From assembly GCA_964036275.1 (NCBI GenBank), contig OZ038438.1:10053321-10117320 (forward strand): a DNA stretch of 64,000 nucleotides, read 5' to 3'. This document shows, in pieces, positions 1-13,040 of this stretch. The notes below the pieces were generated by a model. It was given only the letters and a program-made list of their open reading frames with translations, was not told the origin of the DNA and ran no database searches. The stretch is from Litoditis marina. Its lineage: Eukaryota > Nematoda > Chromadorea > Rhabditida > Rhabditidae. How positions within the stretch are numbered: position 1 is the stretch's first letter; each line of letters opens with the position of its first letter. The position numbers and the translations under genes were made by a program.

Positions 1-95
1 CGTATGCAGAGATAAAGCCATCTGGAGGGCAGTCAAGGAACACTATCTCTAAATGATAGGAGGTGAACTAAATACATTTTGAATCTTATACTAAC

Positions 96-3000
96 CTCGA
101 ATCCCAGCTTCTTCGCCTGTTGTAGGTCAGTGCTATTTGTGTTGATCATGATCGAATCGGTGTCTCCGTAAACAACAGAATATCCCAGTCGCTCCACTAG
201 ATCTTTCGTATGCATCAGAATCTGCAAGAAACCCAGATACAACTCAGCAAGTTACAGCAGTAGTCTCGTTAAATCTCAAAATTAAAGCAGTTCGAAGTGG
301 ATCTTATTCGCGATGCCCAGAATAACACGAGTACACACTTCTTACAGACAGAAGTGAAGGAAGCAAAGTGTCTGCTGAATAAACGAATTCAACTCACCTC
401 TCTTCCCTTGGATGTGACTAGAGCTGCCAATGGCTTCGCGTAGAATCTCGATTGTTGGAAGCCGAGACATCCATACATACTGTTCGCAGTTAGTTTCAGA
501 GCCATTTGACGAATGTCGTACTGAATATGACACTGTTCGAAAAAGATGAGCGAGCTTAACCAAAAAAATAGATAATAGATTCGTAGTTACACTGATAAAA
601 CTAGCAGGATTCATGATTGACATTTTCGCCTATATTATCATTACGTGGAATTCAGTCTACCTGAACTCGTTTGGAGTCGGACAAATCTTTTGCCTTCAGA
701 AGAGCTTTAACTTGACGACGTCTCTCCACGAGTCCACGAATCTCACGCGGCAGAATACCCTCGGCAAGACCGGACAGCGGAACGTCCGGCATATCATTGC
801 TATCCTGGAATATACAGACCATTAGGACTGTCATGATGATTTTTAAAAAAAACTGCACATCGAAGAAAGTGAATGACGGCATTGTGAATTACATACCTAG
901 AAACTTAAAAACTGTGGAGTGAAATGTTCCCAAATTTAAAAAAAAAATGTCAAAATGGTGTGTACCTTAGAATGTTTCACTGTTGTGAAACATATGTTGT
1001 ACTCTTGAATGATACTGGGATACAACGAATTGAAGTCGAGAAGAAGAATGAGAGTATCATAGAGACCTGCAATCATATTTAAGAGAATTTTGTGATTTGT
1101 AGTTAGAGTGAAGAAAACGTGGTCATTTCACATTTCTGTTGAAATGAATATTCATTAGAACTTCGAAATTACCGTTTCATAGCAATAGTATCGAATGTTT
1201 CGCATATATGGCGTAATAAAAGCACAGTGTCGAACACAAACATCCTAAACTTCCCCGAAAAGACTCAAATGCTCGAAAATGAGTGAAAATGTTGAAAGCG
1301 TACTGTAGGAGTGTGTGTAGGAATAAGGTATCTCTGAGAAAAGTGAACAGCGGTACCTTTCTTCGGTTCGAGGACCAGTCCCCCCGCATACTGGGCCTTG
1401 TTCTTCGAGCCAACCGCCGCCTCCTCCCTTGGCACGTCGTCAGCCGGATCACTCGAATCTTTCTTGGAGGGGCCTACAATAAACTCCACTACAAAATTAC
1501 CCAGAAAACGGAAAGAAATAATTATCTTCTCTTTATTCGACCCTGACTCAAAGAGATTATCAAGAAATCAGCCAGCTTCTAGTAGTAATGAATAGTCAGT
1601 TCGTTCCAGAAAGTTTATTCAAGTCAGAATGGTCAGTTTACTTCATATGGTGGTTTGCGGTAGGAACGAGTTAATAACTACTCAGTGGTTACTTCTACCT
1701 TGTAGAGAATGCCTAAACAGTAAAGCGAGTGAGCATATCCAAAGAAAGCCACCTTTCTTTGTGAAAACAGGCATATATTTGTTGGGAGCAATTATATTTC
1801 CTTTGGCAAAAGCGTGCATCAGAAGGTATTCGTTTCGTTCGGCACGACCTCCCATCAGAGTACGAGACTGAAAAACATGGGATAAACACCATGAACACAA
1901 CAGCTGGCCCAAGATGCCATTATTTATACTTTAAATGTAACCATTTTCAGCCGAATGTTCGCAGTCCAAACTCTTATACGTTGAACATATTGAACTACGT
2001 TGAACGTAAGTATTGCATACAAATGACTATATGAACTGTACTCTAGAGACTAAGTACGGATCGATACAGAGAAATGAATGAAGATAGGCAACGAACGGTG
2101 ACTCCTCCAACGATATTGGTAATTTGAAGAAAGAGAGGCAAGGCATTCAGATGAGCCACGACCCGCAATGAAAGCCAGGGATCGAGCCAACTCCATTGAA
2201 TCAGGTTGAGCAGTTGATGAGACGAACTGCAACTCTCCACACATACATACCAACTTATTAAACTTACTGAATAATGTAGGTCAACTAAGCGGTAGGAACT
2301 ATTTAGGAGAAAACGGTATTCCAACCAATAGAGAGCCCTGATAAGGATAAGAGCTTCAAGATTTGGATAAATGTGTCCAAACAGTACCGATGATTTCAAC
2401 TTGTGCGTAACCAGTTACGGTGAATTGTATTTCTCAGACTCCGTAATATAATAAAGTACTGCAAGCATTTGAAAGTGAATTACCTGTACTTGGCAGCAAC
2501 TTCATTTGCATACATGTTTTCTCTGGTTGCTTTCAACAAATGAGAAGATAGTTCAGATAGATCGTAGCTTCGGCTGCGAACCATTTCCATGGCTGCCAAC
2601 CTGAATAGAAATTACGCCTGGATCTTGTGGCCAAATTTATTTTGAAGATATTCTGTCGACTGTGTCCAGCCCGTAATCTTGATCAGCACAGGGCTGTCAG
2701 AGTCTGGCGGGCTTGCTTCCATTGCGCCAGCTCTCTACTTCCACCTTTTGTTTCCCTTGGTCGAAATGACTTATCATACTCCTTGAAAACGCTTTCCCGT
2801 TATATATGTTATTATGCAATATTGATAAGAATCCATCTGAGTCAAATACAAGGTATAATATACTTTGGCTCATAAACTACGCAAAGATGGCAAAAATAGA
2901 AAACACAAACGAGTTGGAAACATTTGAACTGTTTTGTATCTAACGATAATACATAATTCTCCGGTGATATCTGACGATTCATGCAAAAGGAGCCTGTGTA

Positions 3001-6000
3001 TGTGATGAGAGTGGAGTACCTTGAGTCGACCAGCAGTCGACCTGCTGTCATCAACCACTGTCCAGCCTTGTTTCCCTTGATACTAGCGATGGTGGCCGAT
3101 CTCCTCAGTCGAGACATTCGCGCCCAATTAATCACGTTCAGCTTCTGCATTCGGGCTTTCAGTAGATCGACGGTAGCAGCCAGGTCATGACCCTGCATCA
3201 ATCGAGATATCAAAGTCACATGAAAACACAACATGGGAATTTTAATTTAGGAAAATTCAGTTACTAACAATCTACCTAGCGGAATATTCACAAGGGAGAG
3301 GAATTCAGCAGAGTAGAGCATAAACTTGCCACAAAGACGTCTGGTTCCCATTTTTGGAGTTTCGCGAGGAACATGTTCAACAGAGCCTTCTCGTTCGTCA
3401 TTGGCTGCACAATTCCACTTAATTTTCGAGATGCCAATTGTTCGTTCAAATCAAATGGTAATGCGCCAGAGGAAGGTTTCGTAACGACTGGAAAAAATGT
3501 CGAAAATAGAAAAAAAACTAATAATGATTGTAGCTACCGCATAGCTAAAAAAAACCACCCTAGAGCTCTTTCGGATACTTGGACTGTTAGAGTACCCTTG
3601 CTGTTGAAATACACAGTAATTTGAGACAAGACCTGTTTTCTATCTAAAACCTGACATTTCGACAAATATTCAAACTTTGTTGGTGCTTGGTTTGCTACAT
3701 GTACACTCATTTTCAAGAGTTAAACTTTCACACAACTTCAAAGGAACATGCGAACGAACAAATCTCGAGACTTACTACACATTCGTTGGAGATCCTTCTG
3801 GTCGGTACTGGGGTTGTTCAGATTGCACTTGGGATTGAACAGCGTTGATATCATGCAAACCTGAGAGAACAGCATGTTCATCATACAAAATCGCAAATCA
3901 ATCAGCAAAGGCGAAAGGAGAACAAAAACCATAGATTTTGATAGGTCAAGTGCAGATCCATATATTGCGCGGAAACAGGCTAGTTTTCACAGTATTGACG
4001 AAAAAAGGCCCGTTTGTGATGCGGAAGCTAACCTCGTTGTCCTTGCCATTCAGAGTTGTGACCACGTTAATGGCCAGCATACGGGACAGCGGCGGAGTGG
4101 TTGTCTCGTTCGAATTGTATGTTATGTTGCTCATTCTCTCCATGTCGACAGAGAACTCGTACTCGCAGTAGCTTTGCTTCCCCGTGGACTCGACTGAAGA
4201 AAATAATCATCAGTACATTGCCAATCCAAGCACACTTCGTACTACGCCAATGAAACAAGTGAATTTCTTTGTTCAACTCGTTCACAATTTTCATTTTGAA
4301 TTCATAAGTGAGATAATACCGGTTGTTTATGAAGTTGAACACCCGCTCGCCATTGAAAAAAAAGTTATGCCTGAACTATCTTCCCCAGCATAAACATTGT
4401 GCAGATATCGTAAATGATGTCATATGGGGTGAAACACTACTTGTAGACGGTCATTCCATGTCCTATCAAGTGAATACAAACCGTATGAAGAGATGTCGAT
4501 CCAACCGGGACCCATCATTTCCCGCTCCACCAGAAGGCGTTCCAGTGCCGTTGTGGTTGTATTGAACACAGCCGAAAACGTCTCGCCCTTCTCTTCCAAC
4601 GGCAAACGAGGGCTGGCACTCTGATGAAACATAGTATGCGTCCTATTCTACTAATCAATAAAGTTTTTCGGAAAACTCTTTTACTAACTCTCCGAGGGCT
4701 CGACACTGGACGCAAAGAGAGTAATTTAAATTTTTCATGTTTATTTAACAGTTAGATTCATTCCCACATTGACTCCTACAGTCATACCCTAAATGCCTCA
4801 GAGTTGTGACTTTTTCAAACAGGGGGGTTTCGCCCTCCCCCTCAGCCATTATAAGGGGGTTTTGCCCTTAATTTAGAAAATCGCTAAATCAGACAATTTT
4901 GGGGGGGGGGGGGGGGGGGGGGTTTGCCCAAATCCTCGGACCAAAAACAGGGGGGTTTTTCTCAAAACGCTGAGCATTTAGGGTATACCTACAGTACATA
5001 TGGTTGCAAGAGCCGCATTCCTAGAAAGTGCCTCTGGCAACTAGAATAGAATAGAATATTGTGAAGACAGAGATACAGAAACGGATACGAACGTTTACCC
5101 GGTAAATTGCTGAAAACCAGTATAGAAATGTCAACGTCATACTGTTGAAGTCAACGTAGGAGTCATACAGAACTATACAAACCATTATTTCTTAGAGCAG
5201 CTCGGGATGAACTGGAAGAGTGAAGACTGGCGTTTAGTCGACGCTCGGGCAGCCAATTCAATATTTCACTACGATCGCAAAAAATGCGGCAAGAACAGGT
5301 AAAAACTAAGTACAATTCAGAATAACTTACATCATATCGAATTTCGAAGACATCTGTGTCCTTTTCGTGGTCACCTTCTTCTACTGTACCGTCATTCATG
5401 AACTTTTTGCACACTTTCTGGAACTTCCAACAATCCTTCAGATTATAAAGTTGTTGTGAAAACATATTTGTACAACGCAATAGATCAGTAAACACCAGAT
5501 AAACAAAGACTCACATTATACTCAGTTATCATATCATGCAATGCGAAGAGGTGTTCTGTTGTAACTCAATACAACAAACTCAAATGTGCTTCATCTGGCG
5601 TGTTATTTATTAGGAGAACAAATTCAGCTCACCTTACACTTGAAAGAGCCGACGCCGATCTTTTTCTGGAGCGTGGATTTGATCTCCTCAAACACTTCCA
5701 CATCGGCCACCGGCGTTTCCGTTGAGACATTGTCAATGAAGCGCTACAAGGGAACATGATATATAAATCAACCATTGTCACATAACCCCTATACTTTCGG
5801 ACAACTTATTTCTGAGTATAGCGAGCATTGAGGAACCAACCGTGGTTCGCGGCAGGAAAAAGACTTGTCGTTGAATATTCTTCACAACCACACAACAACT
5901 GGCAGACCGACCGCCGCCTACGATAACACGACCAAACAGGTAGACGGTTCCTGCAACACCACATTTACTCACCTTCAAAATAAAACCAGAATCATGGGCC

Positions 6001-9000
6001 TTTCCGTCATCAAGTTGACAAGAAATACTCACAACCATATACCATATTATCAGTATATGTACGAAACGAGGAAATCTATGTTGAACACCCTGAGCCAACA
6101 ATCAAAAACTTTGCAACACTTTTCTATATTGTATTTTTCTAAGTTGGTATTGTTTGCATCAAAAAATAAAATAAAAGGTTTTTCTCAATTGTGGTGGATG
6201 ACCAGATTTCACTGACCAGAATGTTTCACCGGATCTTCAAATGCATCCAACCAGTACATTCTGATAACTTTCTGCCCATTGCTTTCCGTATAAAACTCTT
6301 CTGAGCCCGAAGCAACGTCGACACAAGTATCTTGTCTGAAATCATTACGCATCCAAACTTTGAGCACAGTCGCGATTCTGAATGTGAGCAATTTGGGAGA
6401 AATTATGTGATTAACGTAATGGAACAATCTAAAATATCAACGCAACTAACTCAGTTGGCGTTCTATCCCAATCAGCTTCAGCCAGCATCTTTTCTGTCAT
6501 AGAAGATTTTTCCTCAAGAGCGATTTGAGCAGTGTCGATAGAAGGAATATCCGTCTGTAAGGCCATTTTCAATCACAACTATTCAAAGAAGGTCTTAGCA
6601 ATCGTAACGCATTCGAACTTCTCAAAGATGGGATCAAACCAGATAAATTCTTCAATGAAACTTCATTTATTTACATTTCATGAAAGCTTCTGATCAATTT
6701 TCCCTTTTTTTTTCACGTCTTTCTTACTCATTTTAAAAATTGTCTTGTTCATGAGGAAAACTTGGACATCAAATTAATCAACCGAATACATTACAAACCT
6801 TCACATCTTTCGTTTCTACTTCTTTCAGCTCAACAGGGCTGGGTGGCGAGATGTTGTCGAAATCATCTTCAACGGAGGGTGGAAAATCATCCTGAACAGG
6901 TTAGCATCAGAAAAAACAGTTTAGCTATATTAAAACCTAGATCTATTCTGAGCTATTCAATTCGGGGAACCATGAAGAAATAAATCACCGGAAGAAATAA
7001 CAATGCTTTTCGAATGTTCCTAAAACTGAAATGCTAATGCCCTAACACAAAACACTAATCCCCTGACACAAACTCACCACACATTCTTCTTTCACGTGTG
7101 CCGCCTTCTCTTCTGGCCGCTTCTCTTCTCTTTTCGGTAGAATAATCTTCTCTTGCCTCTGATTGCGAGAAGTAAGAGCAACCTTTTTAACCACTGGTCG
7201 CGGTGTTATTGCATCGGAATCTGAACACCTATATTAAAAGGAGAAAGCATTAACTGGTTAACTTGCCCGGAATGTAATCTACTTCACTGAATAGAGGTGC
7301 AGCGATGCAATTTCAGACTTCATTGGAAGATAATTGAATAAATACCCAAGTTGATAACGCGATCATCCGTCCCTAGAAGACGTCCAGTCGGCCTTGCTCC
7401 TAACCGTGACCATGGCAAATAAATACTCAGCAAAAAGACAATAATATCTGGAGGACACTCAAGGACAACATCATTGAATTGTTTCTATTGTATGATCCGA
7501 TAAATGTTGAATTGCCATGAACTACAAACCTTGTGCACTTCTTTTCGTACCGGATCTGGCAAAAGGATTTGTGTTGCTTCTGCTCAGACTGTTCGTCACC
7601 GGTGCTACGGCGTCCAGCTCTAATTGGCCGTCATCCAAATCAGCTAACATGTTTTTAAGGAGATCATCATCCTCTAGTTTCACTTGTGCCTGCAAACAAA
7701 ATCTTTGAGCTAAAACAAACCTAAATTACCGGAGGTGTGCTCGAGCACCAATTCGTGAGAGATATCGCACAAAGGTTATGTGAGTTGAAGGAAAAAAAGA
7801 AAGAAAAAGAGGCTTGAAAACCTCCGTTATTGACTACATAGACATTATGGGATCGGGAGCTCCGCCTCCTCACCAGCTACAAAAGTTCGCGAGTTATTAC
7901 AATGACGTTCTGAACATGCAGTAGTGCAATGGCTGCATTTAATGCAACATTATTTAAACAAAAGACTTACGTCATCCTTGACCTTCGTCCTAGCCGCAAC
8001 AGATGTCACAGGAAAAAAGCTTCCGATGCTGCCCTTCTTTTTAGGAACTATAAGCACTGATTGTGGGTATACATCAAACTTCCATGTCTCTTTATACAGA
8101 AATTTCATCACTTTCTCAATACTTTTTTTATGATTAGCTTACGGATGAGAGATAGACAGTATTGCACAATACACAATATATTAAGGAAGAGCTGGTGAGG
8201 AATACAAGAGCAGGGAGGGAAAAAACTACAAGTATAAATGTTCTATGACCCTCACCTTTCTTTTTCGTCTTCTTCGAATTCTCAGAGGTCTCACATCTGT
8301 CGTCTTCTTCCTCTTCAAAGTCTCCACCGTGATCAACGTAGCCATTTCCATCTTAAAATATTTATTAGAAGAAACCACGAGTGAAGTCACCCGTCTATGG
8401 GTTCATTTAAACAATACTATTGGCCAAAATCGTACAGTAGATTTCTACATACAACATGTGAAAAGAAAGCTTATCCTTCAACATTTCTAATTTTCTCCGA
8501 ATCAGCAATGATCTGATTCTCACTTTCGGAAGATTGGCACAATGTGTTGCAAAATACTTGATACATGAATAAAATATGTCTTACCATCATCAACGACGAA
8601 ATCTTCCGCTTGTCGTTTTCGAACGATGGCATTATATTCATCTTCATCCACCTCTTCGTATACATCTTTCACGAGATCATCCACCTAAGAAAACACAATT
8701 GTACTTTCGTCCCCCTGCGTGAGAGTTTGACTTTCCACCTGCAGTAGTTTCAATAGACAGGGGTCTATTTGCACAATCACTTCCCCTGACCCCTCCCTTC
8801 CGCAACATCATAATTATGAAATGTGTAACTGACATTTCCATTATTCAAACGAATTCAGAAAATCTTACGTTGACTCGGTGCACTTTGCCACTTCTCCTCG
8901 CTTCTTTCATCGCTTCTAACGCACTTTTCCGACTTTGCCCTTTAGAACTTTCCCTTCTGCGAGAGGAACGACGCAATTCCAGATCATTCTCCTCGTCTGA

Positions 9001-9003
9001 CAT
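96..9003 (-). CDS. POLA1: DNA polymerase alpha catalytic subunit (family B), 3' end outside the window
   Basis: Catalytic subunit of the polymerase alpha-primase complex, which extends RNA primers in the nucleus. Twenty-five exons give 1027 codons in frame: 8869-9003, 8585-8684, 8256-8351, 7971-8047, 7530-7689, 7078-7220, 6799-6891, 6451-6554, 6217-6377, 5841-5950, 5633-5743, 5331-5417, 4482-4620, 4033-4193, 3776-3860, 3330-3487, 3020-3192, 2484-2600, 2097-2226, 1753-1867, 1357-1488, 966-1066, 661-804, 398-520, 96-221. Seen: an N-terminal block with YEEVDEDEY and VVDDDGNGYV typical of the POLA N-terminus; motif [11 protein letters not shown] (about residues 873-882); motif [10 protein letters not shown] (about 953-961); motif C YGDTDS (1003-1008, both catalytic Asp present). 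Motif spacing matches animal POLA1. The C-terminal zinc-binding modules lie left of the window. The start ATG follows TTTTCAG by 2 nt. The intron between 3330 and 3192 has a GC donor. Exon 5 to exon 6 joining was chosen by phase. Confidence 0.96.
4785..4985. mobile_element. TA-flanked MITE with long G tract
   Basis: About 200 bp bounded by TACCCTAAATGCCTCAG and its near reverse complement CTGAGCATTTAGGGTA, consistent with a TA duplication as in Tc1/mariner-type MITEs. The inside contains repeated CAGGGGGGTTT blocks and a run of 22 G (4901-4922). It lies in the POLA1 intron between exons 12 and 13. Confidence 0.72.
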
Positions 9004-9005
9004 AC

Positions 9006-9013
9006 CTGAAAAG
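9006..9013 (-). promoter_or_regulatory. Probable spliced-leader acceptor of POLA1
   Basis: CTTTTCAG on the minus strand, 2 nt before the POLA1 ATG. This is the nematode 3' splice consensus, with no upstream coding exon evident. Confidence 0.6.
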
Positions 9014-9155
9014 CAGTAACTATAATAAGCAAAAGTTCGTCTTCGTTGAGATCTGCAAAAAAATCGTACGCAGCAAGCAAAAAAGCAACAGATATTGATT
9101 AGAGCAAGTATGAATCCAGTAATACATTGCAGGAAGAATACAGTACAGGATGAAG

Positions 9156-9387
9156 TAAATTACGGCAACCAGAATAAGTCATTCAAAATAAAAAGTCATT
9201 AAAGTAAAAGTTATTTGAAATTAAAAGACATTAAGTACAGAATCAGTTGAGAAACAGAACTAAAGTTTTCGAAAATTTTCGTATTTTCAAATCTTGACTA
9301 AAAGTGAATTAATTACTTTTACTTTCAAATGACTTTTACTTAATGACTTTTTATTTTGAATGACTTATTCCTGGTACCGTAAATTAC
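9156..9387. mobile_element. AT-rich foldback element
   Basis: Imperfect inverted repeats of about 75 bp. AATAAGTCATTCAAAATAAA at the left is matched in reverse complement on the right, with the outer AAATTACGG/CCGTAAATT pair also complementary. Non-coding, MITE-like, in the spacer upstream of the POLA1 start. Confidence 0.75.
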
Positions 9388-10372
9388 CTAGCCATATTTA
9401 TTTCAGCGTCTTACTCAGCGAATGGCAATGTGACGAAAAATCTTTAAAACACCGACTTATTGAGAATTCTTTGAATAACAAAGTGATTTTGTTTTGTAAG
9501 TTCAATGGAATATTCAAACAAGATATTTCGCGCCGAAATGATTGTAAACACAGGGCAGCCAATTCGTCACGGAGGATTAAAATTTATCACATCATTGTAA
9601 GGCTTCGTTCATACTTTTTGCAGTTGCTGCCAGATGTTGAATACTCCAATTTGAAATATAGATTCACTATTTCCGAATTGAATTTTTGGATTATCTTGAA
9701 TTGCGTTAGAAATTACGCTGGGTTGTTCATACGAGAATTCGCTTATCAGAATCATTTGTTTCCCATGTTCGACAATAACACAACATGAGTCACTTTCTGA
9801 TAGAAAATAGAGTTAGATTACCACAAATAGTTCATGATGCACGAAAATAACGATTTGTCAAAATCGTCGTATCTGTTAGAAAAAAGTCAGCAAAGGTCTT
9901 CGATAATTCACTGAATGGAAGCTGTCCACTTCATTTCAGGAGATTGCTGTTCCGTTTTCTAATGCTTCAGATTCTTTTTATTTCCCTGTGCTTCTTCCCG
10001 CCCGCGAACTGCTTCATGTAAACGGTACTCTGAATATGCTAGGAGTTGAATTCGTGGGTTTCTGGCTGTTTATAGCACAAATTTGATTTTTTGGGTGCTG
10101 GAAAATACGTGAATAAAATTTTCGCACACCATACAAACATAATTTCTCCACCTGATCACTTCCAGAACAATCAAATCCTAATCTCGCAGTATATGATGTT
10201 TTCTAACCATTAATTTTTCACGTAGCTAGCTCAACAAAATCGGTGGACCACTTCGATCATTTTCAAGAGCTAAGAATACAATAAATCTGCGTAAATGTAT
10301 TGTAAATGTTTGAGTTCAATAATTGTACAGTATATTAAATATTACTAAAATAGAAGGGTGGCTCAACAAAAA

Positions 10373-10378
10373 TTTATT
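10373..10378 (-). terminator. Poly(A) signal of TMBIM6
   Basis: AATAAA on the minus strand, about 80 nt past the stop codon. Confidence 0.6.
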
Positions 10379-10455
10379 CGGATGTATAAATACATTGTGT
10401 ACAGGAAAACTATGATGACGCGCCGCCATACTATGTTGAACAAAACCAGTAAAAC

Positions 10456-13025
10456 TCAGTCCTTTCTCTTGCGACGGTCGTTGTCCTTTTTCTCCGCCAA
10501 AAGAACAAGGAGATGTCTGAAAATGAGAGGGACAAGTATTGCTTTTACCAAAGTTTCCACTGTTTGTGCAATACTTCACCAGGATACTATTATTGCATAA
10601 ACGCTCTTGGCGACCTGGGGTATGACTGGCCGATATGACTGACTGTCAAAACAAATTGTTGACATTGCTATCTTTACGATATTTACTGAACCGCAAAATC
10701 TCAGATGGCGGACAGTTCAAATGCCGTCTCTGGTGAATATTGCCAACGAACCTGTTTGTCTAATTTGAAACAATCGTGAAAGATATTCCAGAATGATAAG
10801 ACCGCTAGATGAAGTTTTCACCGATAAAAACCATTTTTCTTCAGGTAACAAACTCGATTCAAAAAATAAGATAACCAAAATAAAATAAAACAAATGAATT
10901 ACAATTAAACAATTTCTCCCAGAAAAGGCAGCTAGTGTTTCGATTCGGGATTTCGCAATGTCCCATTCTGAACTATTTTCAACTCAAAGTTCAAGAAAGT
11001 CTTGAGGTTCTTTATTCTTACCTGAATATGTTGGCAAAATCAATGAATAGTTCGACTGCGTGCCAAATATAATCATTATCGCCACGACGCGATTTCTCCG
11101 CAATCATCTGGGTATCGTACAGGACAAAGACACACGCAATTGCGAGACCTTAACAGATAAATCATACAAATAAGTAATATAATTGAGTAATAGACCGGGA
11201 GGAACAGTTATGACCAGAGGATCTCAGCGTGATCTCCAACAAATAATTTTTTGTAAACAAAACTGGCATGGCGCCGGAGATGAATGTCGAATCCCGTTGG
11301 GTTTGGTTAAGTGGAAGCAACCAGACGTTTGTATTCGAATATATTTGGTGAAATGGTGATTGTATTTTCGTACCTCCCCAAAGAATGACGGAATGAGAAA
11401 GGACGAACGAGCCCAGGAGCAAGCAGAGAATGGCTGAGGAGAGCGCTCCTGAAACACACAATATATAACATCTATTTGATTTGAGAGGGACTGGACAGTT
11501 GCCTACAGACTAATGTGCTGATTTACGTTCACCACTCAATTATAAACTTGATATGTCTATGATAAGTATTAATTTTCGCGCCTCAATCGGAGCAAAATCA
11601 AATGAAAAACAGATGTGTAACTAACCACCGAGGTGCAAATATTTGGTGCTCTCGGCATGGAGGGCAGCCAGGGAGAAACATCCAAAGACAGTTGCGGTAG
11701 CCAAGAGAGCCGTGAGCACAATAGAAGGATCGATGCGAATGACTGCTTCCAGAAGAGGGCCCATTCCTAATCCTAAAATCGTCGACAGTTACATGAAAAT
11801 ATTCCTCACATATATACTAATGACCCGTGGCCTAACTCTCTCCTTTCCATTAACATTTTTTATACGTATTTTGAATCTGGGTGCCTACAACATATTCATA
11901 TTTCATATATATTTATTCATGTTGCTACATTAACAAACCTATATCATCGATACATTTTGGGAAAACACAGCCACATAACTGACCATTTTATGACTCCTAC
12001 AACAACTAACTAGTTCTGCGTTAGCTATACGAAACAATCCCAGCATTCTTTTTTTCGGTTTCAGAAGTTTCGGAGCTAATTCTACTCATACGCAAAAAAG
12101 GTTCACATCAGGTTGAAAAAGTGAGCATGAGCCAACATCAGAATAAGGGGGCATTTCACGTATGATTCTACTAACAGAGGAATATACGAGTAAACAAAAC
12201 TTTCCATTCAAAGCGCAAAAGGCCACGAAGTACCCGGTACGCTTCTGGAGGTTTTCCGGAGTATGGGGAGTTCCCATAAGAACGAACATAAGCCCGAAAC
12301 TAGCCAGGGTAAACAGAAAATTCGCTCTGGAAACTGTAATTTAGACATACGCTACCGTGATCCTAGGATAACATGTTTGAGTCAGGTTCATGTATTTCTG
12401 CGAGAAACTCTGGTTTCGCCCAAGCTTATGAAAAGTTGAACTTTGTCGTTTTGTTTCCAATCAATACCATCAACGCTGAACAAAAGTTGGTATGTGCTTA
12501 TGAAATAGAGCAATTAACTCCGGGTCTACCTTATTTGGCAGGCATATCAGAATACGAGCGAGATAGAGAAGAGGATGATCCAAAAAAAACCACAGAATAT
12601 TCAACATCTTATAAATGCCCTACTATTGCCCAGTTGAGTATCTCTCTCTCTCTCTCTCCTACGATACGTCATAATATAAAGAGCAACCAACTTGAGCAAA
12701 TCTGTGAAAAGATGAATTGCAGCTCCAAGTGCTGCAGCAGCCAGCCCAAGGCCTACGGTGGCGTAGACATTACAAAGATGATCTTGAACGGATTTCTCAC
12801 TGGAATTAGCTATGTAAATACGAGCAAAAACACTTGAGCATAATATTAGTGCATAATATTACTTGAGCATAATAGCCAAATATTAGGAAGATGAGCATAA
12901 TATTAGCAAGAAAATTCTCACTGTTAGAACATAATTGCGAATATAACTTACAGTTTGTCATTGAAACCAGTGAACGTTCTTTGCAGATTCTCGAGGAAAG
13001 TAGGTGCTCGCTGGGTACGATTCAT
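10456..13025 (-). CDS. TMBIM6: Bax inhibitor-1 (TMBIM6-like) ER membrane protein
   Basis: Multi-pass ER membrane protein of the BI-1/TMBIM family, known to limit ER calcium leak and stress-induced cell death. Exons 12952-13025, 12692-12799, 12201-12326, 11626-11772, 11374-11448, 11022-11148 and 10456-10516 give about 238 residues, the usual length. Family landmarks: NVYATVGLG opening the first membrane segment; a GLMFVLMGTPHTPENLQKR loop; MGPLLEAVIRIDPSIVLTAL; VLYDTQMIAEKSRRGDNDYI before the last segments; and a lysine/arginine-rich tail ending in NDRRKRKD, like the basic BI-1 C-terminus. The start follows an ATTACAG acceptor by 5 nt. A minus-strand AATAAA lies about 80 nt past the stop. One problem: with canonical splice sites exon 3 to exon 4 is off by one base, so that junction is unresolved (unseen splice site, microexon or sequence error). 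Identity is firm, the exact model less so. Confidence 0.92.
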
Positions 13026-13030
13026 ATCGA

Positions 13031-13040
13031 CTGTAATTGA
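13031..13040 (-). promoter_or_regulatory. Probable spliced-leader acceptor of TMBIM6
   Basis: TTCAATTACAG on the minus strand, 5 nt before the ATG. Confidence 0.5.

Noticed and set aside
1..48. A next POLA1 exon at the left edge
   Set aside because: The frame required after exon 25 meets a stop at once. The stretch resembles DNA at 7445-7475 (ATCTGGAGG then CTCAAGG), so it may be repeat-derived, but the similarity is too short to call.
9360..9788. 142-codon plus-strand frame upstream of POLA1
   Set aside because: It begins inside the AT-rich foldback, has no recognisable domain and no splice or leader signals.
12373..12837. 154-codon plus-strand frame
   Set aside because: It runs antisense over TMBIM6 exon 2 and contains a CT-repeat-derived Ser/Leu tract; no domain.
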